Made by a program: the position numbers and the translations under genes. Under the pieces are notes generated by a model. The model saw nothing but the letters and a program-made list of their open reading frames with translations, was not told the origin of the DNA and ran no database searches. A stretch of DNA of 64,000 nt from Stigmatella erecta (GTDB taxonomy: Bacteria > Myxococcota > Myxococcia > Myxococcales > Myxococcaceae). The DNA is taken from the NCBI RefSeq assembly GCF_900111745.1, contig NZ_FOIJ01000003.1, forward strand, positions 310,001-374,000. The letters are read 5' to 3'. Of the stretch, positions 41,558-50,678 are shown one piece after another. Numbering within the stretch: the stretch's first letter is position 1; each line of letters begins with the position of its first letter.

Positions 41558-41582
41558 GCGGGTTCGAAACCCGCCACCTCCC
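41558..41582 (+). other. tRNA T-arm/acceptor-like fragment
   Basis: GCGGG, loop TTCGAAA, CCCGC (41558-41574) is a perfect T-arm, followed by CACCTCC and C (41575-41582) in the position of the 3' acceptor strand and discriminator. No D-arm, anticodon arm or CCA was found upstream or downstream, so it is not a complete tRNA gene. It may be a leftover 3' tRNA end from an integration event, or just a palindrome. Confidence 0.3.
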
Positions 41583-41730
41583 CTGCGCATCTTCGCAGCT
41601 CAGTTTGGCCACCTTCGTTCGAGTTTCGCGCTTGGATGCTCCGGAGAACGCCTTCGCTTTTGGAGAGTGGCCGATCCACCCCCCCGCGCTGCGGTCAAAG
41701 CTCCGTATCTCTCTCTCCAGGGGAACCCGT

Positions 41731-42666
41731 ATGCTCCGACTCACCCTTTTCATCCTGCTGCCGGTTCTCGCAGGCGGCGCCTGTACGCTCACTGACGGGG
41801 TGCCTCAAGTCACAGGCAATGACACCTGCGAGTCGTCGAAGCCATTGCCTTCCGGAGGAGGGATTTTCGAGGGCTCGATGAAGGGCCTTCAGGATGACTT
41901 CCAGCTCTCCTGCAGCGAGGCCGCAAACCCAGACGCGGTCTACACGTTCACCACGACCGAGCGCTCGCGGGTGTGGATCCGCTCGTTCGGCCAGGGCAGG
42001 CCGACGGCGGCACTTCACCTGACGCAAGGCGGTTGCGGTGGAACCTCGGTCAAGTGCGACAAGACCACCACGAGTGGCTTCTTGACCCCCACCACCGTGG
42101 AGCCGCAGATCCTCGTGGAGGTCGACCCTGGCGAGTACGCGCTGCTCGTGGACTCGGGGGTCGACTATACGCTTCGCTCTTCGATCGGGCCGGTGCGCGA
42201 GGTCTCCGGAAACGATGGGTGTGATGCCGCCTACGAAATCCCACCGGAAGGCGGCATCTTCAAGGGAGACCTGCGAGAGGCCAGCGACGATACGGCGCTG
42301 CGGTGCGGGAGTGTGACATCGAGCGGCCCACACCCCGACGTGGTGTTCACCTTCCAGCTGGACAAGGCGCTGCGCGTGTTGATCAACAACGAGCCCGAAT
42401 ATGGCCATGGCGCCCCCTATGCCGACACCGTCGTCTCCCTCCGCAGGGGCGCGTGTGAAGGCGCTGAGCTGCTCTGCAACAGCTACTCCTCCTCTGGGAG
42501 TTCGGTGATGGCCGGTTTCGACAGGATCCTCGAGCCCGGGCGCTACTACCTCCACCTGGACACCGAGGACTCGAACAGCGCATCGCCCACCGGGCTCTAC
42601 CGCCTCGACGTGAGGTTCTTACCGCCCTCCGAGGCCGAACTGGAGGATGCCGATGAACAGGGCTGA
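41731..42666 (+). CDS. lipoprotein with two PPC-like domains
   Basis: 311 residues from ATG at 41731. The leader FILLPVLAGGAC suggests lipid attachment, although the lipobox (GGAC) is weak. Two related domains follow, each ~120-130 residues and each starting with GN-D-x-C: GNDTCESSKPLPSGGGIFEG with DAVYTFTT, and GNDGCDAAYEIPPEGGIFKG with DVVFTFQL; both carry a YxL-D-type end (YALLVDSG and YYLHLDTE). This is the pattern of bacterial pre-peptidase C-terminal (PPC) beta-sandwiches, found repeated in myxobacterial surface proteins. Four conserved cysteines per repeat may form disulfides. No catalytic domain is attached. It lies just left of the AT-rich insert and reads towards it. Confidence 0.75.
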   Translation: MLRLTLFILLPVLAGGACTLTDGVPQVTGNDTCESSKPLPSGGGIFEGSMKGLQDDFQLSCSEAANPDAVYTFTTTERSRVWIRSFGQGRPTAALHLTQGGCGGTSVKCDKTTTSGFLTPTTVEPQILVEVDPGEYALLVDSGVDYTLRSSIGPVREVSGNDGCDAAYEIPPEGGIFKGDLREASDDTALRCGSVTSSGPHPDVVFTFQLDKALRVLINNEPEYGHGAPYADTVVSLRRGACEGAELLCNSYSSSGSSVMAGFDRILEPGRYYLHLDTEDSNSASPTGLYRLDVRFLPPSEAELEDADEQG

Positions 42667-42738
42667 CGGCCCTGAGTGTCTCGCCTCAGCACCTGCTGCG
42701 GACGCGCATCCCGCAGCCCGGAAAAGCTCATTCCGCCG

Positions 42739-44085
42739 TCACTGGCCCTTCTGGCGCTTTGACAATTCCTTCATGCTCTTTCGGTCCAAGCGAACCTTGG
42801 TGCCGCCAGGAAGTTCGACAGATGTCTCAGCGGACGCTCCCAAGATCGCAGAGGCCAACTGTTCCGCAGGATGATACAGCTCCTCTTTCGCCACAGGCTC
42901 CTCAAAGAGGTTTGCCGTTAGCTGATTGAGCAGCTCCATGGGAATCTCCGTAGTCCCTCCTTCCTTCCACTCCATGGCCATTTCCACGACCCAACTGGCT
43001 CGATCCAGATCAAGATGGAAGCGTTTCTGCCGGAACTCTTCGTCCGCATGGGCCTGAAACCAGCGCGTATTCCAGCGAATGAAAAAGACCGCTGTCCCCG
43101 TAAAAGCAGCACCAAAGATCAACTGCTTGATGGACGAGGCGATCACACTCGGCGTCACAATACTTTGGCCTGCACGAAGCGCAGCCAACTCCTCGATGCC
43201 AATGTAAGAATACGCGGCAAATCCAAGCCCAAAGACGAAAACCAGAACGAGCAAGAAGACATTGATTGGAGTTCGCAGACTTCTCGTACCCTTTGTCAGC
43301 TCGAACTTTTCACTTCGCCGTGCGAGCTCCTCCTTGAGGTCCTGACGAAGGCGGCGGCGAGCATGACGGCTCTCTTTATTATCAACCTCCTTGAGCCGCT
43401 CCTGCAACGCGGCTTCCCTTTCGGCCAACTCAGCGCGCTTCTGGTTATTATCGGCCGCAAGCGAAGTGCGCATCTCCTCTACTTCTCGCAAGAGCGTCTC
43501 ATTGCGCTTGCGAAATTCTTCCTCAAGCGAGTTTCGCACCCTCAAGGCTTCGCTTGTTACTTCAGATGTTGCTCTCGCGACCATCGACTCCAAGCGCGAG
43601 ATTTCGGCCTCTCGAATCTCATAGTGCTTCTGAATCTCAACGTCTCCCCCGGCCTTTGCCTTCAACAGAGATATATCTTGTGGCGTAAATATTTCACGCA
43701 ACACCTTGTGAAGTTCGACCAACTGAGGACGCAAGTACTCTACGTTGACCCCATACGTATTAAGCCCGGAAAGATCCAATTTAATGCTATCAAATGGTGA
43801 GTCCGCATCGCGCAAAAGCTCCAAGCTGGCATGATCAGAGAGGGTAAAACCGAATCGATTAATCAGATAACCCTGCGCAGAAAACAGAGACTGAATTTCC
43901 TCTGAAAGAATAACTTCGCCTGTCATTTTATCTTGAGCGGCCTCTAAGGGCCTACCGCCAATGGCTAGCCCAAAATTTGGTCTCGTTACTTTCATGCCAG
44001 CCTTGACCGCAGCCTCATTGAGGGCAATGAAGGCTGCCTCGTCCGTCTTCTTGACTACCTTGAAATTTATTGCAGACCAAGTCAT
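42739..44085 (-). CDS. AT-rich coiled-coil membrane protein of unknown function
   Basis: 448 residues from ATG at 44085. Upstream in-frame codons exist but lie in host-like GC-rich DNA, so the composition step favours this start. The N-terminal ~170 residues are globular (FIALNEAAVKAGMKVTRPNF, INRFGFTLSDHASLEL). Residues ~180-280 form a long charged coiled coil (EIREAEISRLESMVARATSE, REAALQERLKEVDNKE). Two membrane spans follow (INVFLLVLVFVFGLGFAAYS and IKQLIFGAAFTGTAVFFIRW) and then a ~110-residue cytoplasmic tail. Codon and base use (many AAA, ATA, TTA, AAT codons; long AT-rich runs) differ sharply from every neighbour, suggesting recent acquisition. I do not recognise the family. A membrane-tethered sensor or defence-type effector is conceivable, but nothing proves it. 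Confidence 0.75.
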   Translation of the reverse strand: MTWSAINFKVVKKTDEAAFIALNEAAVKAGMKVTRPNFGLAIGGRPLEAAQDKMTGEVILSEEIQSLFSAQGYLINRFGFTLSDHASLELLRDADSPFDSIKLDLSGLNTYGVNVEYLRPQLVELHKVLREIFTPQDISLLKAKAGGDVEIQKHYEIREAEISRLESMVARATSEVTSEALRVRNSLEEEFRKRNETLLREVEEMRTSLAADNNQKRAELAEREAALQERLKEVDNKESRHARRRLRQDLKEELARRSEKFELTKGTRSLRTPINVFLLVLVFVFGLGFAAYSYIGIEELAALRAGQSIVTPSVIASSIKQLIFGAAFTGTAVFFIRWNTRWFQAHADEEFRQKRFHLDLDRASWVVEMAMEWKEGGTTEIPMELLNQLTANLFEEPVAKEELYHPAEQLASAILGASAETSVELPGGTKVRLDRKSMKELSKRQKGQ

Positions 44086-44463
44086 AGATATGTATTGAGT
44101 AAAAAGTTTCTGTCCGTATACCACGGGAGAGACTGTCCGTGGGCTTGCACTCAACCCGCTGGCGTTGCTTGCCACGAGAACCCCCAGCAACCCGAGGCGC
44201 ATGCTGGCTACCCCATACAGTGCCGGACAGGCGCGATGTGGCGAGGCTTGGGCTGGAGAACAGGGCATGCTCGCCCCCTGCGGTGGCCCGCTCAGCAGAA
44301 GCCTGGCGACATCTCCCCAGCATCACGTACATGCGCTCCAGGTACCTGCTGGATGAAGGAAGGGCGGAGGCTTCTTCCATAGGACATCTTGAGTAGAACC
44401 TCCCCTCCTGGCAGCTACGCGATAGCTTCGGACGCTGCCCTCTTTTCGCTGAAGGCCCCTCCC
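44086..44463. other. divergent intergenic region with composition switch
   Basis: 378 nt between the AT-rich gene and the next kinase. AT-rich for the first ~50 nt (TAGATATGTATTGAGTAAAA), then abruptly host-like GC-rich. The junction near 44110-44130 is a plausible end of inserted DNA. Open frames here are not supported by codon pattern. Confidence 0.5.
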
Positions 44464-45891
44464 ATGGAGACCACGCGCGATGGCGGCTGGAAACAAGGCT
44501 GCCTTGCAGAAGGAACCCGAATCGGCCCGTGGCGCGTGGTGCGCTGGCACGGACAGGGGGCCCATGGCGTCCTCTACCAAGCCGTACAGGTACGCTCCCC
44601 ATGGCCCTCGCCCGTGGCGCTCAAGTTGGCACTTGCTCCAGAAGACCCGCGCTTCGCCCGGGAGGTGACGCTGCTCACCCGCCTACGCCATCCCTGCCTC
44701 CCTCGCCTTCTCGGCCACGGGCATTGGCGGCACCCGGCGGGGACGCATCACCCCTTCATCGCCCTCGAATGGGTCGAGGGCACGTCCCTGTATGACTGGG
44801 CCCGCGAGCGCAATCCCTCCTCCCGCCAAGTCCTCCTGCTCTTCGCCCAGTTGACCCGCGCCCTCCAGGCCATTCATAGGGCTCACGCCGTTCACCGGGA
44901 CGTGAAGGGCGGCAACATCCTGGTTCGCGCTTCGGATGACCGGCCCGTCCTCACCGACTTCGGCTCCGGCGATTACCAGGGCTCCGAACGCCTTACCTGG
45001 CGCTCCATGCCTCCGTTCACCCGGGCCTACCGTTCTCCCGAGGCCTCTCGCTTCGCCTTCCGCTTCATCCACGAGCCCGAGTCTCACTACGTGGCCCGGC
45101 CTTCCGACGACCTGTTCTCCCTGGGCGTCACCGCCTACCGGCTCCTCACCGGCCGTTACCCGCCTACCCAACTGCCCTCCGCAGAGGCTCCTACGTGGAA
45201 CCCCGCGGACGAGGGGCCCTGGTCTCTCCGAAGCCTCAATCCCCGGATGGCGTCTGCGCTCGAAGCCCTCGTCCTGCGCATGCTCTCCCCCCTGCCCGAA
45301 GCTCGCGGGACGGCTCAGGAGTTGGCCGAGGCGCTGGAACTCGCCGCGGCACGCGCGGGCGCAGAGGCGGAACTTCCCCTCTTCGAGCCGTCGCGTCTTC
45401 CGCAGGAAAGGCCTTCTCTTTTCAGGCAGGCCTCTGCCTGGGCCCTGGGCCTGCGGAGCGTCACCTCACTGGCGGTGGGACTGCTGCTCCTGTGGCTGGG
45501 GCAGACCGTGTCCCAAAGGGCCAACGTGTCCCTCCTCCGGAGGCTGGCCCCCGCGGACGCTGGCGCCCGCGATGCGGGGAGCGTTGCCGTGGGCGATACC
45601 TCGCTGACGGCCCCCAGTGCGTCCCACCTCGCCCCCTCCTCGGAAGTCATCGCACTGGACTTGCCTCCCACTCCCCTCCCCGGACAGAGCGTTCCAGACA
45701 CGAATGGCCGGTGCCTCCGCCGGGGGCAAGTCGCGATCAATGGCGGCTGCTGGATCAAATTCGCCCTGGACGACGAAGCCTGCGCGGAGAACGCCGACAC
45801 CACCTACGTCCATAAGGGCCGGTGTTACGCCCCTGCCTTCCCTCCCCGGCGCCAGCCCACTTCCACCCAAGGCCCCAACGTTTCCCCATGA
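44464..45891 (+). CDS. membrane-anchored Ser/Thr protein kinase
   Basis: 475 residues from ATG at 44464; a TTG at 44389 would extend it by 25 residues but lacks support. The kinase domain spans ~20-310: HGQGAHGVLYQA loop, VALKLAL (Lys54), HAVHRDVKGGNILV (HRD 144-146; KGGN instead of KPEN), TDFGSGDY (DFG 165-167) and RAYRSPEA. An alanine-rich helix leads to one membrane span at ~345-362 (SVTSLAVGLLLLWLGQTV). The ~110-residue extracytoplasmic tail is Pro/Ser/Ala-rich and ends in a cysteine-containing module (GRCLRRGQVAINGGCW, DEACAENADTTYVHKGRCY) seen at the C-terminus of other myxobacterial kinases. Catalytic residues are complete. It stands alone, followed by a hairpin at 46061 and rnhB. Confidence 0.88.
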   Translation: METTRDGGWKQGCLAEGTRIGPWRVVRWHGQGAHGVLYQAVQVRSPWPSPVALKLALAPEDPRFAREVTLLTRLRHPCLPRLLGHGHWRHPAGTHHPFIALEWVEGTSLYDWARERNPSSRQVLLLFAQLTRALQAIHRAHAVHRDVKGGNILVRASDDRPVLTDFGSGDYQGSERLTWRSMPPFTRAYRSPEASRFAFRFIHEPESHYVARPSDDLFSLGVTAYRLLTGRYPPTQLPSAEAPTWNPADEGPWSLRSLNPRMASALEALVLRMLSPLPEARGTAQELAEALELAAARAGAEAELPLFEPSRLPQERPSLFRQASAWALGLRSVTSLAVGLLLLWLGQTVSQRANVSLLRRLAPADAGARDAGSVAVGDTSLTAPSASHLAPSSEVIALDLPPTPLPGQSVPDTNGRCLRRGQVAINGGCWIKFALDDEACAENADTTYVHKGRCYAPAFPPRRQPTSTQGPNVSP

Positions 45892-46060
45892 GGAAGGCCC
45901 GGCCGGCAAGGGCCCTGCCAGGTCCGCATGGCCCCTGCGGCGTGCCTCCCTTCACGCCTCGGCCCGGCGGCGAACTTCCCCCGAGCTGTCTCAACGACGA
46001 AACACGGCTTGGACGCTGGAGCTTCGGGCCAGTGACTGACTGGGTAGGCTCTAGAGCAGG

Positions 46061-46080
46061 CAACCCAACGGTATGGGTTG
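46061..46080 (+). terminator. hairpin between the kinase gene and rnhB
   Basis: CAACCCA (46061-46067), loop ACGGTA, TGGGTTG (46074-46080): a perfect 7-bp stem, 170 nt after the kinase stop and 36 nt before the rnhB start. No T-tract; it could also be an operator for rnhB. Confidence 0.35.
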
Positions 46081-46115
46081 TCCCGCGCGGGCGGGGCCGC
46101 TAGCCTCTGAGGGCT

Positions 46116-46967
46116 ATGTCGAGCGTAGAACAACTCCTCCGGGCCCCTCTTTCCGAGCTGACTGACCGCTACCTGGTGCGTGCGCAGGCCGTCCCCACGG
46201 GACTGCTAGCCGCTCTGGAAGCGGACTGTCGTCAGGGGGCCCGGCTGCTCGCCCGGCGCATTCGCAGCCGGCAGGAGAAGAACCGCGCCGAAGGGCAGCG
46301 GCTGCGCCACCTGCTGCGCTACGAGACCGAGCTGTGGGAACAGGGCCTGGAGCGCGTGGCGGGCGTGGACGAGGCGGGCATGGCACCGCTTGCAGGCCCG
46401 GTGGTGGCCGCCGCGGCCATCCTTCCCCGGAGCTACCGGCTCAAGGGGCTCGATGACTCGAAGAAGATCCTCGATGCCGAGCGGCGCGAGGAGCTGGCCG
46501 TCCTCATCAAGCAGGATGCGGTCGCCTGGGCGGTGGGCATCGCGGAGGTGGAGGAGATCGACCGCCTCAACATCTACCACGCGGGGCTCCTGGCCATGCG
46601 GCGGGCGGTGCTGGCGCTGGGGCTCACGCCGGACTACGCCCTGGTGGATGCCCGGAAGATCCCCGAGTGTCCCTGTCCGCAGCGCGGCATCGTGCATGGA
46701 GATGAGCTCTCGATGAGCATCGCCGCGGCATCCATCCTCGCGAAGACGACGCGGGACCGGATGATGGCCGAGCTGGATGCCCGCTATCCCGGCTATGGGC
46801 TCGCGGCGCACAAGGGCTATCCCACGCCCCAGCACGTGCAGGCCCTGCGGGAGAAGGGCGTGTTGCCCATCCACCGCCGGAGCTTCGGACCCGTGCGGGA
46901 AGCCCTCGGCGTGCCGCCCGCTCAGGCGGAGCTTTTTCCCCCGGCTCCACCCGTGAACCCTCCATGA
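46116..46967 (+). CDS. rnhB: ribonuclease HII
   Basis: 283 residues from ATG at 46116. Cleaves the RNA strand at ribonucleotides embedded in DNA. An N-terminal extension of ~75 residues, longer than in E. coli RnhB (198 residues in all), precedes the catalytic domain. Conserved motifs are VAGVDEAG (Asp85, Glu86), LDDSKKI, DYALVDA (third acid) and [19 protein letters not shown] (fourth Asp near the end), so the DEDD metal site is intact. The glycine-arginine-glycine motif that follows DEA in most RNases HII (DEAGRGPLAG) reads [10 protein letters not shown] here, losing the Arg that contacts the ribonucleotide junction. It overlaps the next gene by 4 nt (ATGA). Confidence 0.92.
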   Translation: MSSVEQLLRAPLSELTDRYLVRAQAVPTGLLAALEADCRQGARLLARRIRSRQEKNRAEGQRLRHLLRYETELWEQGLERVAGVDEAGMAPLAGPVVAAAAILPRSYRLKGLDDSKKILDAERREELAVLIKQDAVAWAVGIAEVEEIDRLNIYHAGLLAMRRAVLALGLTPDYALVDARKIPECPCPQRGIVHGDELSMSIAAASILAKTTRDRMMAELDARYPGYGLAAHKGYPTPQHVQALREKGVLPIHRRSFGPVREALGVPPAQAELFPPAPPVNPP

Positions 46968-47593
46968 GCGCGGACCGGGACATCGAGGAGTGGCTGGCCG
47001 AGCGGGGAATCGTCTCCACCGCCTCGCGCGACCGGGCCCGCGCGTGCCTGGTGGATGAGAAGGTCATCAACCCCAAGAAGTCGCGCATGAGCGATCAGAA
47101 GCTGGAGCGCGCCACGGCGCTGCTGGCCGAGCGCTTCTACCTCGTCTGTGGTGCCCCGGCCTGCATGCCGGTGGCCCACGCCAGCGGCCGCGAGCCGCTG
47201 CTGGTCGAGCCGCGCACGCACTGTGAGCGGTGTGGCGGCTCGGACAACCGGCGCGCGGTGGTGGACTTCCTGGAGGCCTGCCAGCGCAAGAACGTGCGCA
47301 AGCTGGTGGTGGTGGGCGGCTCCCCCGCGGTGCGCGAGGAGCTGGAGGCCCAGCTCGGAGCCCGCATGGAGCTGCGCATGGTGGATGGCACCGAGCGGCG
47401 CACGGCGGACAAGGCCCGGCATGACCTGGACTGGGCGGACCTGGTGCTCGTCTGGGGCGCCACGGAGCTGCACCACAAGGTCAGCGAGCACTACACCAAC
47501 ATGCCGCCCCCGCTGAACCGCAAGGTCGTGCACGTGGTGCGCCGTGGGGTGGCCTCGCTGCTGGCCGAGGCCATCACCCACCTGAAGCGCTGA
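46964..47593 (+). CDS. conserved protein of unknown function coupled to rnhB
   Basis: 209 residues from ATG at 46964, inside the rnhB stop codon (ATGA). The N-terminal ~50 residues are helical ([20 protein letters not shown]). Two cysteine pairs then appear ([12 protein letters not shown] and [12 protein letters not shown]), which may bind zinc. The last ~105 residues read as a Rossmann-like alpha/beta domain, [20 protein letters not shown] and [20 protein letters not shown], similar in layout to DUF2325-type proteins. No catalytic motif is evident. Tight coupling with RNase HII hints at a nucleic-acid-related role, but that is inference. It converges with acs over a palindrome-rich 48-nt gap. 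Confidence 0.72.
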   Translation: MSADRDIEEWLAERGIVSTASRDRARACLVDEKVINPKKSRMSDQKLERATALLAERFYLVCGAPACMPVAHASGREPLLVEPRTHCERCGGSDNRRAVVDFLEACQRKNVRKLVVVGGSPAVREELEAQLGARMELRMVDGTERRTADKARHDLDWADLVLVWGATELHHKVSEHYTNMPPPLNRKVVHVVRRGVASLLAEAITHLKR

Positions 47594-47602
47594 GACATCC
47601 CC

Positions 47603-47634
47603 GGGGCGCCGCCGCGGCGGCGCCCCCCGGGGGG
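47603..47634. terminator. bidirectional terminator-like palindromes between convergent genes
   Basis: 47603-47626 is a perfect 24-bp palindrome beginning GGGGCGCCGCCG, overlapping CCCCCCGGGGGG at 47623-47634. It lies between the stops of the rnhB-coupled gene (47593) and acs (47642), where a shared terminator is expected. No T-tracts flank it. Confidence 0.5.
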
Positions 47635-47641
47635 CGGCAGG

Positions 47642-49603
47642 CTAGTCCTCGTCCTGACGCAGCGTCGCCAGGACGTTGAGGTCCTCCAGCGTGCTCGTGT
47701 CCCCGGTGCTCTGCTTGCCCGAGGCCACGTCCCGCAGGAGCCGGCGCATGATCTTCCCCGAGCGCGTCTTCGGCAGCGCCTCGGCGAACCGGAGCTCATC
47801 CGGCCGGGCGATGGCGCCGATCTCCTTGGCCACGTGGGTGGCCAGCTCCTTCTTCAGCTCGGGGGAGGGCACCGTGCCCTTCTTGAGCGTGATGAAGGCC
47901 ACCAACGCCGTGCCCTTCAGCTCGTCCGGACGGCCCACCACCGCGGCCTCGGCGACGCGGGGGTGCGCCACCAGCGCGCTCTCCACCTCCGCCGTGCCCA
48001 GGCGGTGGCCCGCGACGTTCACCACGTCGTCCACGCGGCCCATGAGCCAGATGTAGCCGTCGGCGTCCGTGCGGGCGCCGTCACCGGTGAAGTACTTGCC
48101 CGGCAGCTCGCTGAAGTACGTCTTCACGTAGCGGTCCGGGTCCCCGTACACCGTGCGCAGCATGGAGGGCCACGGGTGGGTGACGAACAGCAGGCCGCCC
48201 TGCCCCTTCGGCACCGGCGCGCCTTCCCGGTCCAGAATCTCCGCGTGGATGCCCGGCAGCGGGAACGTGGCCGAGCCCGGCTTGGTGGGCGTGGCGCCCG
48301 GCAGCGGCGAAATCATGATGCCGCCCGTCTCCGTCTGCCACCACGTGTCCACCACCGGGCACCGCCCGCCGCCGATGACGTCGCGGTACCACATCCACGC
48401 CTCGGGGTTGATGGGCTCCCCCACCGAGCCCAGCAGCCGCAGCGATGACAGGTCATGCTTGCGCGGAATCTCGTCCCCCAGCCGCATGAAGGAGCGGATG
48501 GCGGTGGGCGCCGTGTAGAGGATGGAGATCTTGTAGCGCGCGATGATCTCCCAGAACCGCTCCGGGCCGGGCTGCGTGGGCGCGCCCTCGTAGATGACCG
48601 ACGTCACGCCGTTGAGCAGCGGGCCGTACACCACGTAGCTGTGCCCCGTCACCCAGCCCACGTCCGCGGTGCACCAGTAGATGTCGTCCTCCTTGAGGTC
48701 GAACACCCAGCGCGTCGTGAGCGACGCATAGACCGAATAGCCGCCCGTGGTGTGCATCACGCCCTTGGGCTTCCCCGTGGAGCCCGAGGTGTAGAGGATG
48801 AACAGCGGGTGCTCGCTCTCCACCCACTCCGGCTCGCAGGTGTCGCTCTGGCCCTTGACCAGCTCCTCCCAGGACACGTCCTTGGGCCCGGGCGTGCCGG
48901 CATCCCCGGCGCGCTTGGCCACCACCACCTTCTCGATGGTGCGCATGTTGGGCAGCGCCGCATCCACGTTCTTCTTCAGCGGCACCACCGCGCCCTTGCG
49001 CCAGCCGCCATCGGCGGTGAGCAGCACCTTGGCGCCCGCGTCATTCATGCGATCCTGGAGCGCCTCCGCGGAGAAGCCGCCAAACACCACCGAGTGCACC
49101 GCGCCGATGCGCGCGCACGCCAGCATCGCCACCGCCGCCTCGGGCACCATGGGCAGGTAGATGCCCACCCGGTCACCCTTCTTCACGCCCAGCGACTTCA
49201 GCCCATTGGCCAGCCGGTTCACCTGCGCCGCCAGCTCCCCGTAGGTGACGGTGCGCCGGTCCCCCGGCTCGCCCTCGAAGAGGATGGCCGGCTTGTCCTT
49301 GAGCTTCGGCAGGTGCCGGTCCAGACAGTTGTAGGCCAGGTTGGTGCGCCCCTCGACGAACCAGCGGGCGTGGGGCGGCTTCCAGTCCAGCACCGTCTGG
49401 AAGGGCTCCTTCCAGTACAGCTCCTCCCGGGCCCGGGCGCCCCAGTACGCTTGAGGATCCTTCGCCGCCTCTTCCCGCAGGCGGTGGTAGTCCTCCATGC
49501 TGCGCAGGTGGGCCTTCCGCGAGAACTCCTCTGGAGGAGGGAAGACTCGGTTTTCCGTGAGGACCGACTGGATCTCCTGCTGCGGACGCTGCGGTTCAGC
49601 CAT
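47642..49603 (-). CDS. acs: acetyl-CoA synthetase
   Basis: 653 residues from ATG at 49603, full length for AMP-forming acetate-CoA ligase (EC 6.2.1.1). Adenylating enzyme motifs: [20 protein letters not shown] (A3 P-loop), [33 protein letters not shown] (A5), [20 protein letters not shown] with [18 protein letters not shown] (A7-A8), and [11 protein letters not shown] near the C-terminus, whose Lys is both catalytic and the site of reversible acetylation in characterised Acs. WWQTE is diagnostic for acetate specificity (Trp in the acyl pocket). Predicted role: acetate scavenging and supply of acetyl-CoA. The gene is monocistronic; 90 nt separate its start from the lipoprotein gene stop at 49697. 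Confidence 0.96.
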   Translation of the reverse strand: MAEPQRPQQEIQSVLTENRVFPPPEEFSRKAHLRSMEDYHRLREEAAKDPQAYWGARAREELYWKEPFQTVLDWKPPHARWFVEGRTNLAYNCLDRHLPKLKDKPAILFEGEPGDRRTVTYGELAAQVNRLANGLKSLGVKKGDRVGIYLPMVPEAAVAMLACARIGAVHSVVFGGFSAEALQDRMNDAGAKVLLTADGGWRKGAVVPLKKNVDAALPNMRTIEKVVVAKRAGDAGTPGPKDVSWEELVKGQSDTCEPEWVESEHPLFILYTSGSTGKPKGVMHTTGGYSVYASLTTRWVFDLKEDDIYWCTADVGWVTGHSYVVYGPLLNGVTSVIYEGAPTQPGPERFWEIIARYKISILYTAPTAIRSFMRLGDEIPRKHDLSSLRLLGSVGEPINPEAWMWYRDVIGGGRCPVVDTWWQTETGGIMISPLPGATPTKPGSATFPLPGIHAEILDREGAPVPKGQGGLLFVTHPWPSMLRTVYGDPDRYVKTYFSELPGKYFTGDGARTDADGYIWLMGRVDDVVNVAGHRLGTAEVESALVAHPRVAEAAVVGRPDELKGTALVAFITLKKGTVPSPELKKELATHVAKEIGAIARPDELRFAEALPKTRSGKIMRRLLRDVASGKQSTGDTSTLEDLNVLATLRQDED

Positions 49604-49696
49604 GGGCTTCCTCCAAGCGTGACGGACAGATCCCTTCTGTAAATCGTCAGGGCGGCTGGCTCAATCTGTAAATCGCTGGAGCCCCCTGCTTCGCGC

Positions 49697-50167
49697 TTAC
49701 GGCTGCGAGGAGCAGGCCCGCTCATTCTGCACCGCGTTGAATGTGGCCCACAGCTCACAGACGCAGCTGTCCGGCTGGCGCGCCTCGTACCGCACGCGCA
49801 GCGTGCCGGTGAATTCCGTCTCGCAGACGGTGGTGGCGTCGATGTGAACGCTCACCTGATCCAGTAGGCAGTCTTGCCCATTGGCGGTGACCTGGGCGTT
49901 GGCCACGCTGCCATCCACCGTGAACATCTCTCCGCCCGCCAGGAAGCGGCCGATGAGCTGCATCTTCAGCAAGTCGAAGTCCATGCGGACCACCTGCCCG
50001 GAGATGACCAGGTAGCCATCCCAGAAGTCCGTGCCGGGCGACAGCAGCTTGCAGTCATCGCGCAGCACCTCGACGGGCTCCAGCTCATAGGCCCCCGGGT
50101 TCTGCAGGAAGGTGTTGCAGCCCAGGGTGGCCAGCAAGGCAAACAGGGGGACGCGGCGGGTTGGCAC
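49697..50167 (-). CDS. small lipoprotein of unknown function
   Basis: 156 residues from GTG at 50167, selected because it gives a compact lipoprotein leader (PTRRVPLFALLATLGC, Cys17); longer starts upstream would run into the divergent NUDIX gene. The mature protein is ~140 residues of mixed beta structure with six cysteines (DDCKL, QDCLLD, TVCETEF, SCVCELW, ACSSQP), so it is likely disulfide-bonded in the periplasm or at the surface. The stretch GYLVISGQVVRMDFDLLKM and TGTLRVRYEARQPD suggest a beta-barrel-like lipocalin or similar sandwich, but no family is recognised. It diverges from the NUDIX gene with 70 nt between starts. Confidence 0.68.
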   Translation of the reverse strand: MPTRRVPLFALLATLGCNTFLQNPGAYELEPVEVLRDDCKLLSPGTDFWDGYLVISGQVVRMDFDLLKMQLIGRFLAGGEMFTVDGSVANAQVTANGQDCLLDQVSVHIDATTVCETEFTGTLRVRYEARQPDSCVCELWATFNAVQNERACSSQP

Positions 50168-50237
50168 GGGCCCACCATAACCAATGGGGCGCGAGAGTGC
50201 AGTGACAGAGCACGCCCCGGCGTTAGACTGCCCGCCC

Positions 50238-50666
50238 ATGGCCGAGACCGAGTTCAAGAATCCGACCCCCACCGTGGACTGCATCATCGAGCTGAGCGGC
50301 GAGCGCATCGTCCTCATCCGCCGTGCCAACCCGCCCGTGGGCTGGGCGCTGCCCGGCGGCTTCGTGGACGAGGGCGAGCCCCTGCACGCGGCCGCCGTGC
50401 GCGAGGTGCAGGAGGAGACCGGCCTCCAGGTGGAGCTCATCGAGCAGTTCTTCACCTACTCGGATCCGAAGCGCGATCCGCGCAAGCACACCCTGTCCAC
50501 CGTCTACATCGGCCGGGCGCAGGGCGAGCCCCAGGGCTCGGACGATGCCGCCGAGGCCCGCGCCTTCCCCGTGGACGCCCTGCCGAAGGAGCTCTGCTTC
50601 GATCACGGCACCATCCTCTCGGACTACCTGGCCTACAAGCGGACCGGCCAGCGCCGGAAGCTCTGA
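50238..50666 (+). CDS. NUDIX hydrolase
   Basis: 142 residues from ATG at 50238. The NUDIX box G-x5-E-x7-REUxEExGU is complete: [20 protein letters not shown] followed by ETGL. Its Glu residues bind Mg2+ for cleavage of nucleoside diphosphates linked to another moiety. The start of the fold, [20 protein letters not shown], resembles ADP-ribose/ADP-sugar pyrophosphatase and MutT/NUDIX-type enzymes; substrate not predictable. The next gene, a site-2-protease family member, starts 12 nt after its stop, so the two are probably co-transcribed. Length is typical for a single-domain NUDIX protein. Confidence 0.9.
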   Translation: MAETEFKNPTPTVDCIIELSGERIVLIRRANPPVGWALPGGFVDEGEPLHAAAVREVQEETGLQVELIEQFFTYSDPKRDPRKHTLSTVYIGRAQGEPQGSDDAAEARAFPVDALPKELCFDHGTILSDYLAYKRTGQRRKL

Positions 50667-50678
50667 CGCGCCGCGCGG

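Noticed and set aside
41512..41582. Complete tRNA gene.
   Set aside because: Only a T-arm and acceptor-like 3' end are present; no D-arm, anticodon arm or CCA could be folded.
44095..44382. Short plus-strand frame over the intergenic region left of the kinase at 44464.
   Set aside because: No ribosome-binding site and low-complexity translation; the region contains the composition switch, not a gene.
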